DNA of 60,308 nucleotides from Paenibacillus solanacearum (GTDB lineage: Bacteria; Bacillota; Bacilli; Paenibacillales; NBRC-103111), in assembly GCF_910593845.1 (NCBI RefSeq), contig NZ_CAJVAS010000038.1, positions 1 through 60,308 of the forward strand, written 5' to 3'. Numbering within the stretch: the stretch's first letter is position 1; every line of letters begins with the position of its first letter. The translations under genes were made by a program, and so were the position numbers. Positions 33,876-42,284 of the stretch are shown in pieces. Under the pieces are notes generated by a model, which ran no database searches, was not told where the DNA came from, and worked only from the letters and a program-made list of their open reading frames with translations.

Positions 33876-36800
33876 TTATTCGACGCCAAGTTCCGCGCCT
33901 TCAAGATTGAGGTTCAGCTTATCGCTCGATACCTCATCATCTTCATCCATTTCCTTCATTTCGATCTCTTCTTCATTCTCGGACAAGATTTTCACGTCCA
34001 TGCCTAAGCTCTGAAGCTCTTTGATCAATACTTTGAAGGATTCCGGTACACCCGGCTCCGGTACGTTCTCGCCTTTGACGATCGATTCGTACGTTTTGAC
34101 CCGTCCGACCACGTCATCGGATTTGACAGTCAATATTTCTTGCAGCGTATACGCCGCGCCGTATGCCTCGAGGGCCCACACTTCCATCTCCCCGAAGCGC
34201 TGTCCGCCGAACTGCGCCTTACCGCCGAGCGGCTGCTGCGTAACGAGTGAGTATGGTCCTGTCGAGCGAGCATGGATTTTATCGTCAACCATGTGCGCCA
34301 GTTTGATCATGTACATGACGCCGACCGTTACTTCACGTTCGAACGGCTCACCTGTACGACCGTCATACAGCAGCGTCTTGCCGTTGCGCTGCATTCCGGC
34401 TTCTTCCATCGTATCGAACACGTCATACTCGCGTGCGCCGTCAAATACCGGTGTGGCTGTATGAATGCCGAGGAATCTGGCAGCCATGCCAAGGTGAACC
34501 TCGAGCACCTGACCGATGTTCATCCGCGAAGGAACGCCGAGCGGGTTCAGCACAACTTCAACCGGTGTACCGTCCGGCATGAACGGCATGTCCTCCTCCG
34601 GCAGAATGCGCGCGATAACCCCTTTGTTCCCGTGGCGTCCTGCCATCTTATCGCCCTCGGAAATTTTCCGTTTCTGAGCGATATATACGCGAACCAGCTG
34701 GTTAACGCCCGGCGGCAGCTCGTCGCCATTCTCTCGTGTGAACACCTTCACGTCGACGACGATCCCGTCCGTACCGTGAGGTACACGAAGGGAAGTATCA
34801 CGTACTTCGCGAGCTTTCTCGCCGAAGATCGCATGAAGCAATCTTTCTTCCGCAGTCAGCTCGGTAACCCCTTTCGGCGTTACTTTACCGACCAAGATAT
34901 CTCCGGCCGCGATTTCCGCCCCGACGCGGATAATGCCGCGTTCGTCGAGATTTTTCAGCGCGTCTTCGCCGACGTTCGGGATATCTCGGGTTATTTCTTC
35001 CGGCCCCAGCTTCGTATCGCGGGATTCGGATTCATATTCCTCGATGTGAATGGACGTATACACGTCTTCTTTCACAAGCCTCTCGCTAAGCAAGATCGCA
35101 TCCTCGTAGTTGTAGCCTTCCCACGTCATGAAGGCAACGACGACGTTGCGGCCCAGCGCCAGTTCGCCCTGCTCCGTTGAAGGACCGTCGGCCAAAATGT
35201 CGCCTACGCGCACTTGCTCGCCTTTATGGCAAATCGGACGCTGGTTGATGCATGTTCCTTGGTTGGAACGTAAAAACTTATGGAGCTTATGCTTGATCAA
35301 GTCACCGTTAACCAGACGGCCATCGACCATCTCCTGGCGGCGAACCCAAATTTCATTCGCAGATACGCGCTCCACGACACCGTTCACTTTGGAAACGATA
35401 CATACGCCGGAGTCTTTGGCCGACTTATGCTCCATGCCCGTACCGACGAGCGGCGACTTCGGAATGAGAAGCGGTACCGCCTGCCGCTGCATGTTCGAAC
35501 CCATAAGCGCACGGTTGGAGTCGTCATTTTCAAGGAATGGAATGAGCGCTGTCGCCACGGACACAACCTGCTTCGGCGATACGTCCATATAGTCGACGCG
35601 GTCTTTAGGAAGCGTCAAAATATCGTCTTTGTAACGAACGATAACCGTATCGTTAGCGAATTTGCCTTCTTCCGTAAGCTCGGCGTTCGCCTGTGCGACA
35701 ACGTAGTTATCTTCCTCGTCAGCGGTCAAATAAGCAATATCGTCTGTGACGATACCCGTATTCGGATCAACGCGGCGGTACGGCGCTTCGATAAAACCGA
35801 ACTCGTTCACACGCGCAAAGGTGGAGAGCGAGTTGATCAAACCGATGTTCGGACCTTCCGGCGTTTCGATCGGGCACATCCGTCCATAGTGAGAGTGATG
35901 CACGTCGCGCACTTCAAAGCCTGCGCGTTCCCTTGTCAAACCGCCGGGTCCGAGAGCGGACAAACGGCGTTTGTGCGTCAGTTCGGCCAGCGGGTTCGTC
36001 TGGTCCATAAACTGCGACAACTGGGAGCTGCCGAAAAACTCTTTAATCGATGCGATAACAGGACGAATGTTAATGAGCTGCTGCGGCGTAATCGTGTTGA
36101 CATCCTGAATGGACATCCGTTCGCGCACAACGCGCTCCATCCGGGACAACCCGATACGGAACTGGTTCTGCAGCAATTCGCCCACGGAACGCAACCGACG
36201 GTTACCCAAGTGGTCGATATCATCCGTGCTGCCGATGCCATGAAGCAGGTTCATGAAATAGTTGATCGAAGCGATGATATCCGCAGGGGTAATGTTTTTG
36301 ATCGACTTGTCGATCTTGCCGTTGGCGATGACTTTCACGATTTTCCCGTCATCAATCGGAGAATACACGTCAATCGCCTGCAGCGGAATTTGATTCGTTT
36401 CCATAACCCCGTTGACGGCAGTATATTCTTTGAAGCCAACGCTCTCTTCGAGATAAGGCATAATAGAATCAAGCAAACGGCGATCGATCAACTGGCCCGC
36501 CTCGGCAATAATTTCCCCAGTGGCGGTATCGACCAGCGTTTCAGCCAAACGCTGATTGAACAGCCGGTTTTTGATATGCAGCTTTTTGTTGATTTTGTAA
36601 CGGCCGACATTAGCCAAATCGTAGCGCTTCGGATCGAAGAAACGAGCGACCAGCAAGCTTCTGGCATTATCGAGCGTCGGCGGTTCGCCTGGACGCAAGC
36701 GTTCGTAAATTTCGATCAGCGCTTTGTCCGTCGAATCGGTGTTATCCTTGTCCAACGTGTTGCGGATATACTCGTTATCGCCGAGCAGATTAATAATCTC

Positions 36801-37412
36801 CGCATCGGTACCGAAACCGAGCGCTCTCAGCAGCACGGTGACTGGAATTTTCCGCGTCCGGTCGATTCGAACGTAGACGATGTCTTTAGCGTCGGTCTCG
36901 AGCTCAAGCCATGCGCCCCGGTTCGGAATGACCGTAGCCGTGTATGTTTTCTTGCCATTCTTATCGACTTTCGTGCTAAAATAAACGCTAGGAGAACGAA
37001 CCAGCTGACTGACGATAACCCGTTCGGCGCCGTTAATGATAAACGTACCCGTCTCCGTCATCAGAGGAAAATCGCCCATAAATACTTCCTGCTCTTTTAC
37101 CTCTCCGGTTTCCTTATTAATCAACCGAACTTTCACACGAAGCGGTGCTGCAAAGGTGACGTCGCGTTCCTTGGATTCATCAACCGAGTATTTGGGCTCA
37201 CCCAAGCTATAGTCAATAAACTCCAACACCAAATTCCCCGTAAAATCCTGTATCGGGGAAATATCCTGAAACATTTCGCGCAGCCCTTCATCCAAAAACC
37301 ACTGATATGATTTTTGCTGGATCTCAATCAGGTTCGGAATATCCAAAACCTCATTGATGCGCGCGTACGACCTGCGTTTACGTCGACCTAATTGAACAAG
37401 ATGACCCGCCAA
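33876..37412 (-). CDS. rpoB: DNA-directed RNA polymerase subunit beta
   Basis: 1178 residues from TTG 37412 (MAGHLVQLGRRKRRS), with GAGGGGTG about 8 nt upstream. An ATG six codons earlier is also open. The rifampicin cluster SSQLSQFMDQTNPLAELTHK carries wild-type Asp and His residues, and RRLSALGPGG follows, so a rifampicin-sensitive genotype is predicted. It has its own strong promoter and a ~290-nt leader. Confidence 0.98.
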   Translation of the reverse strand: MAGHLVQLGRRKRRSYARINEVLDIPNLIEIQQKSYQWFLDEGLREMFQDISPIQDFTGNLVLEFIDYSLGEPKYSVDESKERDVTFAAPLRVKVRLINKETGEVKEQEVFMGDFPLMTETGTFIINGAERVIVSQLVRSPSVYFSTKVDKNGKKTYTATVIPNRGAWLELETDAKDIVYVRIDRTRKIPVTVLLRALGFGTDAEIINLLGDNEYIRNTLDKDNTDSTDKALIEIYERLRPGEPPTLDNARSLLVARFFDPKRYDLANVGRYKINKKLHIKNRLFNQRLAETLVDTATGEIIAEAGQLIDRRLLDSIMPYLEESVGFKEYTAVNGVMETNQIPLQAIDVYSPIDDGKIVKVIANGKIDKSIKNITPADIIASINYFMNLLHGIGSTDDIDHLGNRRLRSVGELLQNQFRIGLSRMERVVRERMSIQDVNTITPQQLINIRPVIASIKEFFGSSQLSQFMDQTNPLAELTHKRRLSALGPGGLTRERAGFEVRDVHHSHYGRMCPIETPEGPNIGLINSLSTFARVNEFGFIEAPYRRVDPNTGIVTDDIAYLTADEEDNYVVAQANAELTEEGKFANDTVIVRYKDDILTLPKDRVDYMDVSPKQVVSVATALIPFLENDDSNRALMGSNMQRQAVPLLIPKSPLVGTGMEHKSAKDSGVCIVSKVNGVVERVSANEIWVRRQEMVDGRLVNGDLIKHKLHKFLRSNQGTCINQRPICHKGEQVRVGDILADGPSTEQGELALGRNVVVAFMTWEGYNYEDAILLSERLVKEDVYTSIHIEEYESESRDTKLGPEEITRDIPNVGEDALKNLDERGIIRVGAEIAAGDILVGKVTPKGVTELTAEERLLHAIFGEKAREVRDTSLRVPHGTDGIVVDVKVFTRENGDELPPGVNQLVRVYIAQKRKISEGDKMAGRHGNKGVIARILPEEDMPFMPDGTPVEVVLNPLGVPSRMNIGQVLEVHLGMAARFLGIHTATPVFDGAREYDVFDTMEEAGMQRNGKTLLYDGRTGEPFEREVTVGVMYMIKLAHMVDDKIHARSTGPYSLVTQQPLGGKAQFGGQRFGEMEVWALEAYGAAYTLQEILTVKSDDVVGRVKTYESIVKGENVPEPGVPESFKVLIKELQSLGMDVKILSENEEEIEMKEMDEDDEVSSDKLNLNLEGAELGVE

Positions 37413-37705
37413 CTTAGATTCACCCCTCATGTCTACTCAATGGAACAAAATAAAAGCCTCTTGGGAAGCCTTCTCGAGTAAATATTGCCCGAAGTTGGAA
37501 CTTCTTTAGGAAGCTTCTAATTACTGAAATGAGAATTGGAGACTTTCCTATCACTTTCCGCATTTTTCCTCATACCATGTAGGTTTCACCTAAAATTTAA
37601 ACATTATACGTTGAATGCCTTAATTTTATACACTACATGCAGGAAAAATATTTCTTGACATTTTAGCCAACTAAAGACATATATCCCAATCATAATGCTG
37701 ACATT
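37413..37705 (-). promoter_or_regulatory. Long AT-rich 5' leader of rpoB-rpoC
   Basis: About 290 nt separate the predicted transcription start (near 37704) from the rpoB start. I see no gene in it. It is AT-rich with several short inverted sequences, including GAAGCTTC near 37515 and GAAGGCTTCCCAAGAGGC near 37470, but no clear terminator. Confidence 0.5.
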
Positions 37706-37710
37706 TTATA

Positions 37711-37739
37711 ATAATACCACAGTCGAAATATCAAGTCAA
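37711..37739 (-). promoter_or_regulatory. Promoter of rpoB-rpoC
   Basis: TTGACT (37734-37739), 17 nt, TATTAT (37711-37716) on the minus strand. It separates rpoBC from the rplJL-rsmC unit. Confidence 0.82.
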
Positions 37740-37747
37740 CATATTTT

Positions 37748-37817
37748 CCTGAGGCGGAATATAACGGCTAACTTTCGAATCCTAGAATTTCACTTAACCG
37801 GCATATTCCGCCTCAGG
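37748..37817 (-). terminator. 15-bp inverted repeat after rsmC, probable U-less terminator
   Basis: CCTGAGGCGGAATAT (37748-37762) is perfectly complementary to 37803-37817, with a 40-nt loop that can pair further (CGG/CCG). It begins 7 nt after the rsmC stop. AAAATATG, not a T-run, follows. It ends 8 nt before the rpoB -35. Confidence 0.6.
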
Positions 37818-37824
37818 CTGGCTT

Positions 37825-38421
37825 CTATTTGGTCGCCTTCAGTATCCAGTAGCCTTTATCGCGCTCCACTTCCGCTACTTCGGCAAACAGAGACTCCAGC
37901 TTCTTGACGGCAGATGGGGCTCCCTGTTTCTTCTGGATGACAACCCAGAGCGAGCCGCCAGGTGCGAGCGCCTCATATGCCTGCTCAAAAATGCGATGCA
38001 CCGTATCCTTCCCTGCGCGAATCGGCGGGTTCGTAAGCACCGCGTCGAACGTGCGGCCAGCCACTTGCTCCAGAAGATCGCTCTGCACGATCTCGACATT
38101 AGCAATCTGATTGCGCTTCGCATTGAGCTTCGCCAGTTCGATGGCCCGTTCGTTGATGTCAACCATCGTAACTGTCCCTTTACCCGCAATTACGGCCGCC
38201 GCGAGCCCGATCGGTCCATAGCCGCAGCCTACATCCAGAACTTTCGCCTCTTCCGGCAGCCGTACCGTTTCGATGAGCAGCTTGGAGCCGTAATCAATCC
38301 CTCGTTTGGAGAAGACACCGGCATCGGTTGTAAATGCAAACTTCCGTCCGATCATTATTTCTTCGATCGTGTGCTGATCGTGGGCCGTACTTGGCTTCTG
38401 GGAATAATAATGCTCCGACAA
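37825..38421 (-). CDS. RsmC-like class I SAM methyltransferase (YbxB type)
   Basis: 198 residues. The SAM motif VLDVGCGYGPIGLAAA (about 61-76) and the catalytic NPPIRAGK (about 130-137) place it with rRNA guanine-N2 methyltransferases of the RsmC/YbxB group. The half-length size equals the single catalytic domain. TTG start with GGAGG upstream. It lies between rplL and rpoB as in B. subtilis. The exact substrate base is not evident from sequence. Confidence 0.9.
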   Translation of the reverse strand: MSEHYYSQKPSTAHDQHTIEEIMIGRKFAFTTDAGVFSKRGIDYGSKLLIETVRLPEEAKVLDVGCGYGPIGLAAAVIAGKGTVTMVDINERAIELAKLNAKRNQIANVEIVQSDLLEQVAGRTFDAVLTNPPIRAGKDTVHRIFEQAYEALAPGGSLWVVIQKKQGAPSAVKKLESLFAEVAEVERDKGYWILKATK

Positions 38422-38492
38422 GCCGCATCACCCTCCTACAAGATACATTCGTGACTTGGATGAAACCTTTATTGAAAAGGAATTTCTTAATC

Positions 38493-38532
38493 TTAAAAGA
38501 AAACCCCTTGAAGAGTCGCCTCTGCAAGGGGT
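38493..38532 (-). terminator. Terminator of rplJ-rplL
   Basis: ACCCCTTG and CAAGGGGT pair, with an inner AGAG/CTCT stem. TTTTCTTTT follows on the minus strand. It lies 21 nt after the rplL stop. Confidence 0.85.
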
Positions 38533-38552
38533 CTTTTACATGCAAATCCGTA

Positions 38553-38915
38553 TTACTTCACTTCTACGGCAGCGCCTGCTTCTTCCAATTTTGCTTTAAC
38601 GGCTTCAGCTTCTTCTTTGGATACTTTCTCTTTAAGCGCCTTCGGTGCGTTGTCTACGAGATCTTTTGCTTCTTTCAAGCCGAGGCCTGTAATTTCGCGA
38701 ACAACTTTGATAACGTTGATTTTGGAAGCGCCAGCGCTTGTCAAAATTACGTCGAATTCTGTTTGCTCAGCAACTTCTGCTGCTCCGCCGCCTGCTACTA
38801 CAGCTACAGGAGCTGCTGCTGTTACGCCGAATTCTTCTTCGATTGCTTTAACCAGGTCGTTCAGTTCAAGTACAGTCATGCCTTTGATGGCTTCCAAGAT
38901 TTGCTCTTTGCTCAT
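38553..38915 (-). CDS. rplL: 50S ribosomal protein L7/L12
   Basis: 120 residues. The helical N-terminal dimerisation domain (MSKEQILEAIKGMTVLELND), an Ala/Gly-rich hinge and the C-terminal domain (VIKVVREITGLGLKEAKDLV) that recruits elongation factors are all present. It follows rplJ by 61 nt. Multiple copies bind L10 on the stalk. Confidence 0.98.
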   Translation of the reverse strand: MSKEQILEAIKGMTVLELNDLVKAIEEEFGVTAAAPVAVVAGGGAAEVAEQTEFDVILTSAGASKINVIKVVREITGLGLKEAKDLVDNAPKALKEKVSKEEAEAVKAKLEEAGAAVEVK

Positions 38916-38976
38916 GGTTAAACCTCCATTTATCGTTCGATATGAATTTTTTTAGGATGCGAAAAGCTTGTAATCA

Positions 38977-39489
38977 TTAAGCTTCTTGTGCGCCGCCTTC
39001 TTGCTTCTCGGCCACAGCCTTAACCGCAAGGGCGAAGTTGCGAACAGGTGCTTGGAGCACGCTGAGCAACATGGACAGAAGACCTTCTCTGGAAGGAAGT
39101 TCTGCCAACGCTTTGATTTGGCTGAAATCAACCACTTTACCTTCTACGACACCGGCTTTTACGCTCAGTTGCTCGTTTTTCTTGGCGAAATCCGTCAAGA
39201 TTTTGGCCGGAGTCACGATGTCGTCCTTGCTGAATGCAATCGCGGTAGGACCGCTCAAGTACTCATCCAGTGCAGACAACTCGGATGCTGCCGTAGCGCG
39301 GCGAACCAACGTATTTTTCAATACTTGGAACTCAACGCCTGCTTCACGCAATTGCTTGCGAAGCTCAGTCACTTGAGCTACGTTCAAACCGCGGTAATCC
39401 GCAACGATCGCGCAGGAGCTTTCTTTCAGCTTGTCGCTTACTTCTGTCACTTGCGCCGCTTTTTGCTCGATAATTTTCGCGTTTGCCAT
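38977..39489 (-). CDS. rplJ: 50S ribosomal protein L10
   Basis: 170 residues from ATG 39489 (MANAKIIEQKAAQVTEVSDK), with AGAGGTG upstream. An ATG six codons earlier overlaps the Shine-Dalgarno. L10 is the base of the stalk and, with L12, represses its own synthesis through the leader. That leader is clearly present here. Confidence 0.97.
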   Translation of the reverse strand: MANAKIIEQKAAQVTEVSDKLKESSCAIVADYRGLNVAQVTELRKQLREAGVEFQVLKNTLVRRATAASELSALDEYLSGPTAIAFSKDDIVTPAKILTDFAKKNEQLSVKAGVVEGKVVDFSQIKALAELPSREGLLSMLLSVLQAPVRNFALAVKAVAEKQEGGAQEA

Positions 39490-39760
39490 ATTTGCACCTC
39501 TTTTCATGCAGCGATTTTACAACTTCATTGTGCGAAGCTTACCCTCGTAAACGCCCCGATCACATGCGTGCATCTGTCCGGCATTTCTCCAATACATGAG
39601 AAATGCCTTCGCAGACAAGGCGAAGGCATGATCATTCCTGAATTCTTTGAACTATTAAGCAAAGAATACCGAACTTATATCATAACACCTCGGTAGGAAA
39701 TTAAGCCTCCAAGAGAAGCACCTACTGTCTACGGTAAGCATATTCGTTTGTTAGACCTTT
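39490..39760 (-). promoter_or_regulatory. L10 leader of rplJ-rplL
   Basis: The minus strand contains GTAGACAGTAGGTGC, GGAGGCTTAATTTCCTAC and CGAGGTG (about 39688-39735), the conserved Bacillales L10 leader. Further down are two hairpins sharing three bases, GCCTTCGC/GCGAAGGC (39605-39627) and GGCATTTCTC/GAGAAATGCC (39580-39607). They cannot both be full length, which suggests a switch. A TTGACT upstream (39775-39780 region) lacks a good -10. Confidence 0.8.
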
Positions 39761-39810
39761 AACAGGTTAGCATGGTTGACTATAGAAAGTCAACTGTAAA
39801 GCTATTCCTA

Positions 39811-40503
39811 TTATCGGAGGTTAGCCGCGTTGACGCGAGCGCCCGGTCCCATAGTGGAGGAAACCGCAACGTTCTTCAAGTAAACGCCTTTTGCTGCAGC
39901 AGGCTTCGCTCTGTTCAGCGCGTCGATGAGCGCTTTAAAGTTCTCAGCAAGCTTCTCAGCGTCGAAGGACACTTTACCGATCGGCGCGTGGATTTGTCCG
40001 GCTTTATCCAGACGGTATTCGATTTTACCTGCCTTGATTTCCTGAACGGCTTTCGCTACGTCAAACGTAACGGTACCCGCTTTCGGGTTCGGCATCAAAC
40101 CTTTACCACCCAAGATACGGCCGAGTTTACCGACTTCACTCATCATGTCCGGCGTAGCTACGCAGACATCGAAGTCGAACCAACCTTGTTGGATTTTGTT
40201 GATCATGTCTTGATCGCCTACGAAGTCAGCGCCAGCCGCTTCCGCTTCTTTTGCTTTGTCCCCTTTGGCAAATACAAGAACACGTTTTGTTTTACCAGTA
40301 CCGTGTGGCAGTACAACGACGCCGCGGACAGCCTGGTCTTGTTTTCTTGGGTCTACGCCCAAACGTACGGCCACTTCAACAGTTTCGTCGAACTTGGCAC
40401 GTGCGGTCTTTTTCACAAGCTCGATCGCTTCAAGCGGCTCATAGAACGCTTCAGAATCGATCTGCTTGGCTACTTCGAGGTAATTCTTACCGTGTTTAGC
40501 CAT
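39811..40503 (-). CDS. rplA: 50S ribosomal protein L1
   Basis: 230 residues. GKNYLEVAKQIDSEAFYEP and the signature RILGGKGLMPNPKAGTVT are present. L1 forms the mobile stalk that releases E-site tRNA. In E. coli it represses its operon by binding mRNA. The 163-nt spacer to rplK holds tandem hairpins that could serve here. AGGAGG precedes the ATG. Confidence 0.98.
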   Translation of the reverse strand: MAKHGKNYLEVAKQIDSEAFYEPLEAIELVKKTARAKFDETVEVAVRLGVDPRKQDQAVRGVVVLPHGTGKTKRVLVFAKGDKAKEAEAAGADFVGDQDMINKIQQGWFDFDVCVATPDMMSEVGKLGRILGGKGLMPNPKAGTVTFDVAKAVQEIKAGKIEYRLDKAGQIHAPIGKVSFDAEKLAENFKALIDALNRAKPAAAKGVYLKNVAVSSTMGPGARVNAANLR

Positions 40504-40550
40504 TGTTAGTCCTCCTAAGTGGTATTAGCGGAATGTCCTCCCACTGATAG

Positions 40551-40666
40551 TGCAATCATTACACATGTGAAACTGTGTTGATTGTCACTGACCATGCAAC
40601 CGTTACATAGGCGAAGCTATGTCGGTTGTCATGTATGTGCAGCTGTTAATCGGTTGTGCAATCGAA
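40551..40666 (-). repeat. Tandem ~44-nt hairpin repeats between rplK and rplA
   Basis: Two clear copies (start points 40551 and 40595) and a degenerate third (40638). Copy 2: CAACCG, TT, ACATAG, loop, CTATGT, CGGTTG. Copy 1: CAATCA, TT, ACACA, loop, TGTGT, TGATTG. Three base pairs change in a compensatory way between copies, so the RNA (or cruciform) structure appears selected. Confidence 0.85.
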
Positions 40667-41092
40667 TTAGTCTTCGATTACGACGCCCATGCTGCGAGCT
40701 GTACCTTCAACCATACGCATAGCCGCTTCCACGGATGCCGCGTTCAGGTCAGGCATTTTTTGCTCAGCGATTTCGCGTACTTTCGAACGCTTTACAGTTG
40801 CAACCTTCTTTTTGTTCGGTTCGCCGGATCCTTTTTCGATCCCTGCAGCTACGCGCAGCAATACGGCAGCCGGAGGCGTTTTCGTCTCAAATGTGAAGGA
40901 GCGATCTTCAAATACCGTGATAACGACAGGGATGATCAAGCCAGCTTGGTCGGCTGTACGGGCGTTGAATTCTTTACAAAACGCCATGATGTTAACCCCT
41001 GCTTGACCGAGTGCAGGACCGATCGGCGGTGCCGGATTCGCTTTACCTGCAGGAACTTGAAGCTTTACCATTTTGATGACCTTTTTTGCCAT
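40667..41092 (-). CDS. rplK: 50S ribosomal protein L11
   Basis: 141 residues, the standard length. VKLQVPAGKANPAPPIGPAL carries the prolines linked to thiostrepton binding. It is part of the GTPase-associated centre and needed for RelA activation in other bacteria. 42 nt after nusG. Confidence 0.98.
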   Translation of the reverse strand: MAKKVIKMVKLQVPAGKANPAPPIGPALGQAGVNIMAFCKEFNARTADQAGLIIPVVITVFEDRSFTFETKTPPAAVLLRVAAGIEKGSGEPNKKKVATVKRSKVREIAEQKMPDLNAASVEAAMRMVEGTARSMGVVIED

Positions 41093-41134
41093 TGTGTGAC
41101 ACCTCCTCGTTCTAGTATGGCAGTTTGCACCGCA

Positions 41135-41668
41135 TTACAGCTTTTCCACTTGGTGGTAGTCAAGCTCAACCGGCGTTTCTCTACCAAACATGTTGACATG
41201 AACTTTCAACTTGCTTTTGTCCACAAGTATTTCTTCAACCGTACCGACAAAGTTGGCGAAAGGCCCGACTTTGACGCGAACGGTATCCTTGAGCTCGAAA
41301 TCGATTTTCGGCTTCGGCTCTTCAATACCCATGTGTTTAAGGATCGAATCCACTTCCTCGGGAAGCAGCGCCGTCGGTTTCGAACCGGATCCGGTCGAAC
41401 CTACGAACCCGGTAACGCCGGGCGTATTGCGCACGACATACCAGGAATCGTCCGTCTGGATCATCTCCACAAGCACGTACCCTGGGTACACTTTGCGCAT
41501 GACCGTCTTCTTCTTGCCATCCTTATTCACAAGTTCTTCTTCCATAGGCACAAGCACTCGAAAGATCTTGTCCTTCATGTCCATGGATTCAACACGTTTT
41601 TCCAAGTTTGCCTTTACCTTGTTCTCATACCCCGAATAGGTATGTACGACGTACCATCTTTTCTCCAT
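41135..41668 (-). CDS. nusG: Transcription termination/antitermination factor NusG
   Basis: 177 residues from ATG 41668 (MEKRWYVVHTYSGYENKVKA), the B. subtilis length. The NGN domain (about 1-110) is followed by a KOW domain (about 125-177, RVKVGPFANFVGTVEEI). ATG codons at 41674 and 41698 are in frame but do not match the family start. GGTGG is upstream. It links polymerase with Rho or the ribosome and stimulates pausing in Bacillales. Confidence 0.96.
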   Translation of the reverse strand: MEKRWYVVHTYSGYENKVKANLEKRVESMDMKDKIFRVLVPMEEELVNKDGKKKTVMRKVYPGYVLVEMIQTDDSWYVVRNTPGVTGFVGSTGSGSKPTALLPEEVDSILKHMGIEEPKPKIDFELKDTVRVKVGPFANFVGTVEEILVDKSKLKVHVNMFGRETPVELDYHQVEKL

Positions 41669-41694
41669 TTCCATAGCGCCACCCATTGTCATCA

Positions 41695-41907
41695 TCATTG
41701 GAATACAAGGCGAAGCAGCTCAGAAATACCCAAGTCAAGAACGTAGAAGTACAACGTCACGAAGGCGACCGTAAATAATACAACCAGCGTATAGCTAGTC
41801 ATTTCCTTACGTGTAGGCCACTTGACTTTCTTCAATTCAGACCAGCAGTCCGTGAAAAAAGAAAACGTGCTGCCAAACCCTTGCTTCATTCTAGCCAAAA
41901 AGGCCAT
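41695..41907 (-). CDS. secE: Preprotein translocase subunit SecE
   Basis: 70 residues from ATG 41907, with GGAGG 10 nt upstream. One transmembrane helix (about 43-63) follows the conserved amphipathic segment WSELKKVKWPTRKEM, the minimal SecE. It lies between rpmG and nusG as usual. Confidence 0.96.
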   Translation of the reverse strand: MAFLARMKQGFGSTFSFFTDCWSELKKVKWPTRKEMTSYTLVVLFTVAFVTLYFYVLDLGISELLRLVFQ

Positions 41908-41927
41908 GGCCTGCACACCTCCAAAAA

Positions 41928-42077
41928 CTAGCGAGTTTCGCGATGAGCGGTTTGTTCATTGCAAAACTTGCAATATTTCTTAAGCTCCATGCGGTCAGGA
42001 TGGTTGCGCTTATTTTTGGTGGATGTATAGTTTCTTTGCTTGCAGTTTGTGCACGCTAACGTGATGATCACCCGCAT
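41928..42077 (-). CDS. rpmG: 50S ribosomal protein L33, zinc-binding type
   Basis: 49 residues read from the minus strand: MRVIITLACTNCKQRNYTST, then a middle KNKRNHPDRMELKKYC, ending HRETR. Two CxxC pairs (CTNC and CKFC) give the zinc-ribbon form. GGAGGTG precedes the ATG at 42077. It is the first gene of the rpmG-secE-nusG-rplK-rplA transcript. Confidence 0.96.
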   Translation of the reverse strand: MRVIITLACTNCKQRNYTSTKNKRNHPDRMELKKYCKFCNEQTAHRETR

Positions 42078-42129
42078 GATGTACACCTCCTACGTTCTAG
42101 CCCTAATTTTTTTCACACTTAAGCGATCA

Positions 42130-42158
42130 GCAAAAAAAGCCCCAAAGCTTAAGGCTAC
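42130..42158 (-). terminator. Hairpin plus T-run at the start of the rpmG transcript
   Basis: AGCCTT and GGGGCT can pair (two wobble pairs), followed by TTTTTTT. The promoter at 42165-42193 would start transcription at about 42158, so this hairpin would form the very 5' end of the RNA. It could be an attenuator or a fragment of an upstream terminator. Confidence 0.45.
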
Positions 42159-42164
42159 CAAAAT

Positions 42165-42193
42165 ACTTTAGCACACGCCCTTTTTTCTGTCAA
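42165..42193 (-). promoter_or_regulatory. Promoter of rpmG-secE-nusG-rplK-rplA
   Basis: TTGACA (42188-42193), 17 nt, TAAAGT (42165-42170). It is the only good minus-strand promoter in the 446-nt sigH-rpmG gap. The rest of the gap (42194-42375) holds a plus-strand promoter and no gene. Confidence 0.82.
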
Positions 42194-42284
42194 GGAAAAA
42201 GGATTAACATGAACAATCCGCCCCGCGTCTTCCCATTATTGGCAAACCTAGCGGGTCTTAAACACAACCGAAAACGCAAAATAG

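Noticed and set aside
37655..37682. Plus-strand TTGACA with CATATA 17 nt later
   Set aside because: The -10 is poor, the region is AT-rich, and it would only read into the 3' end of rsmC.
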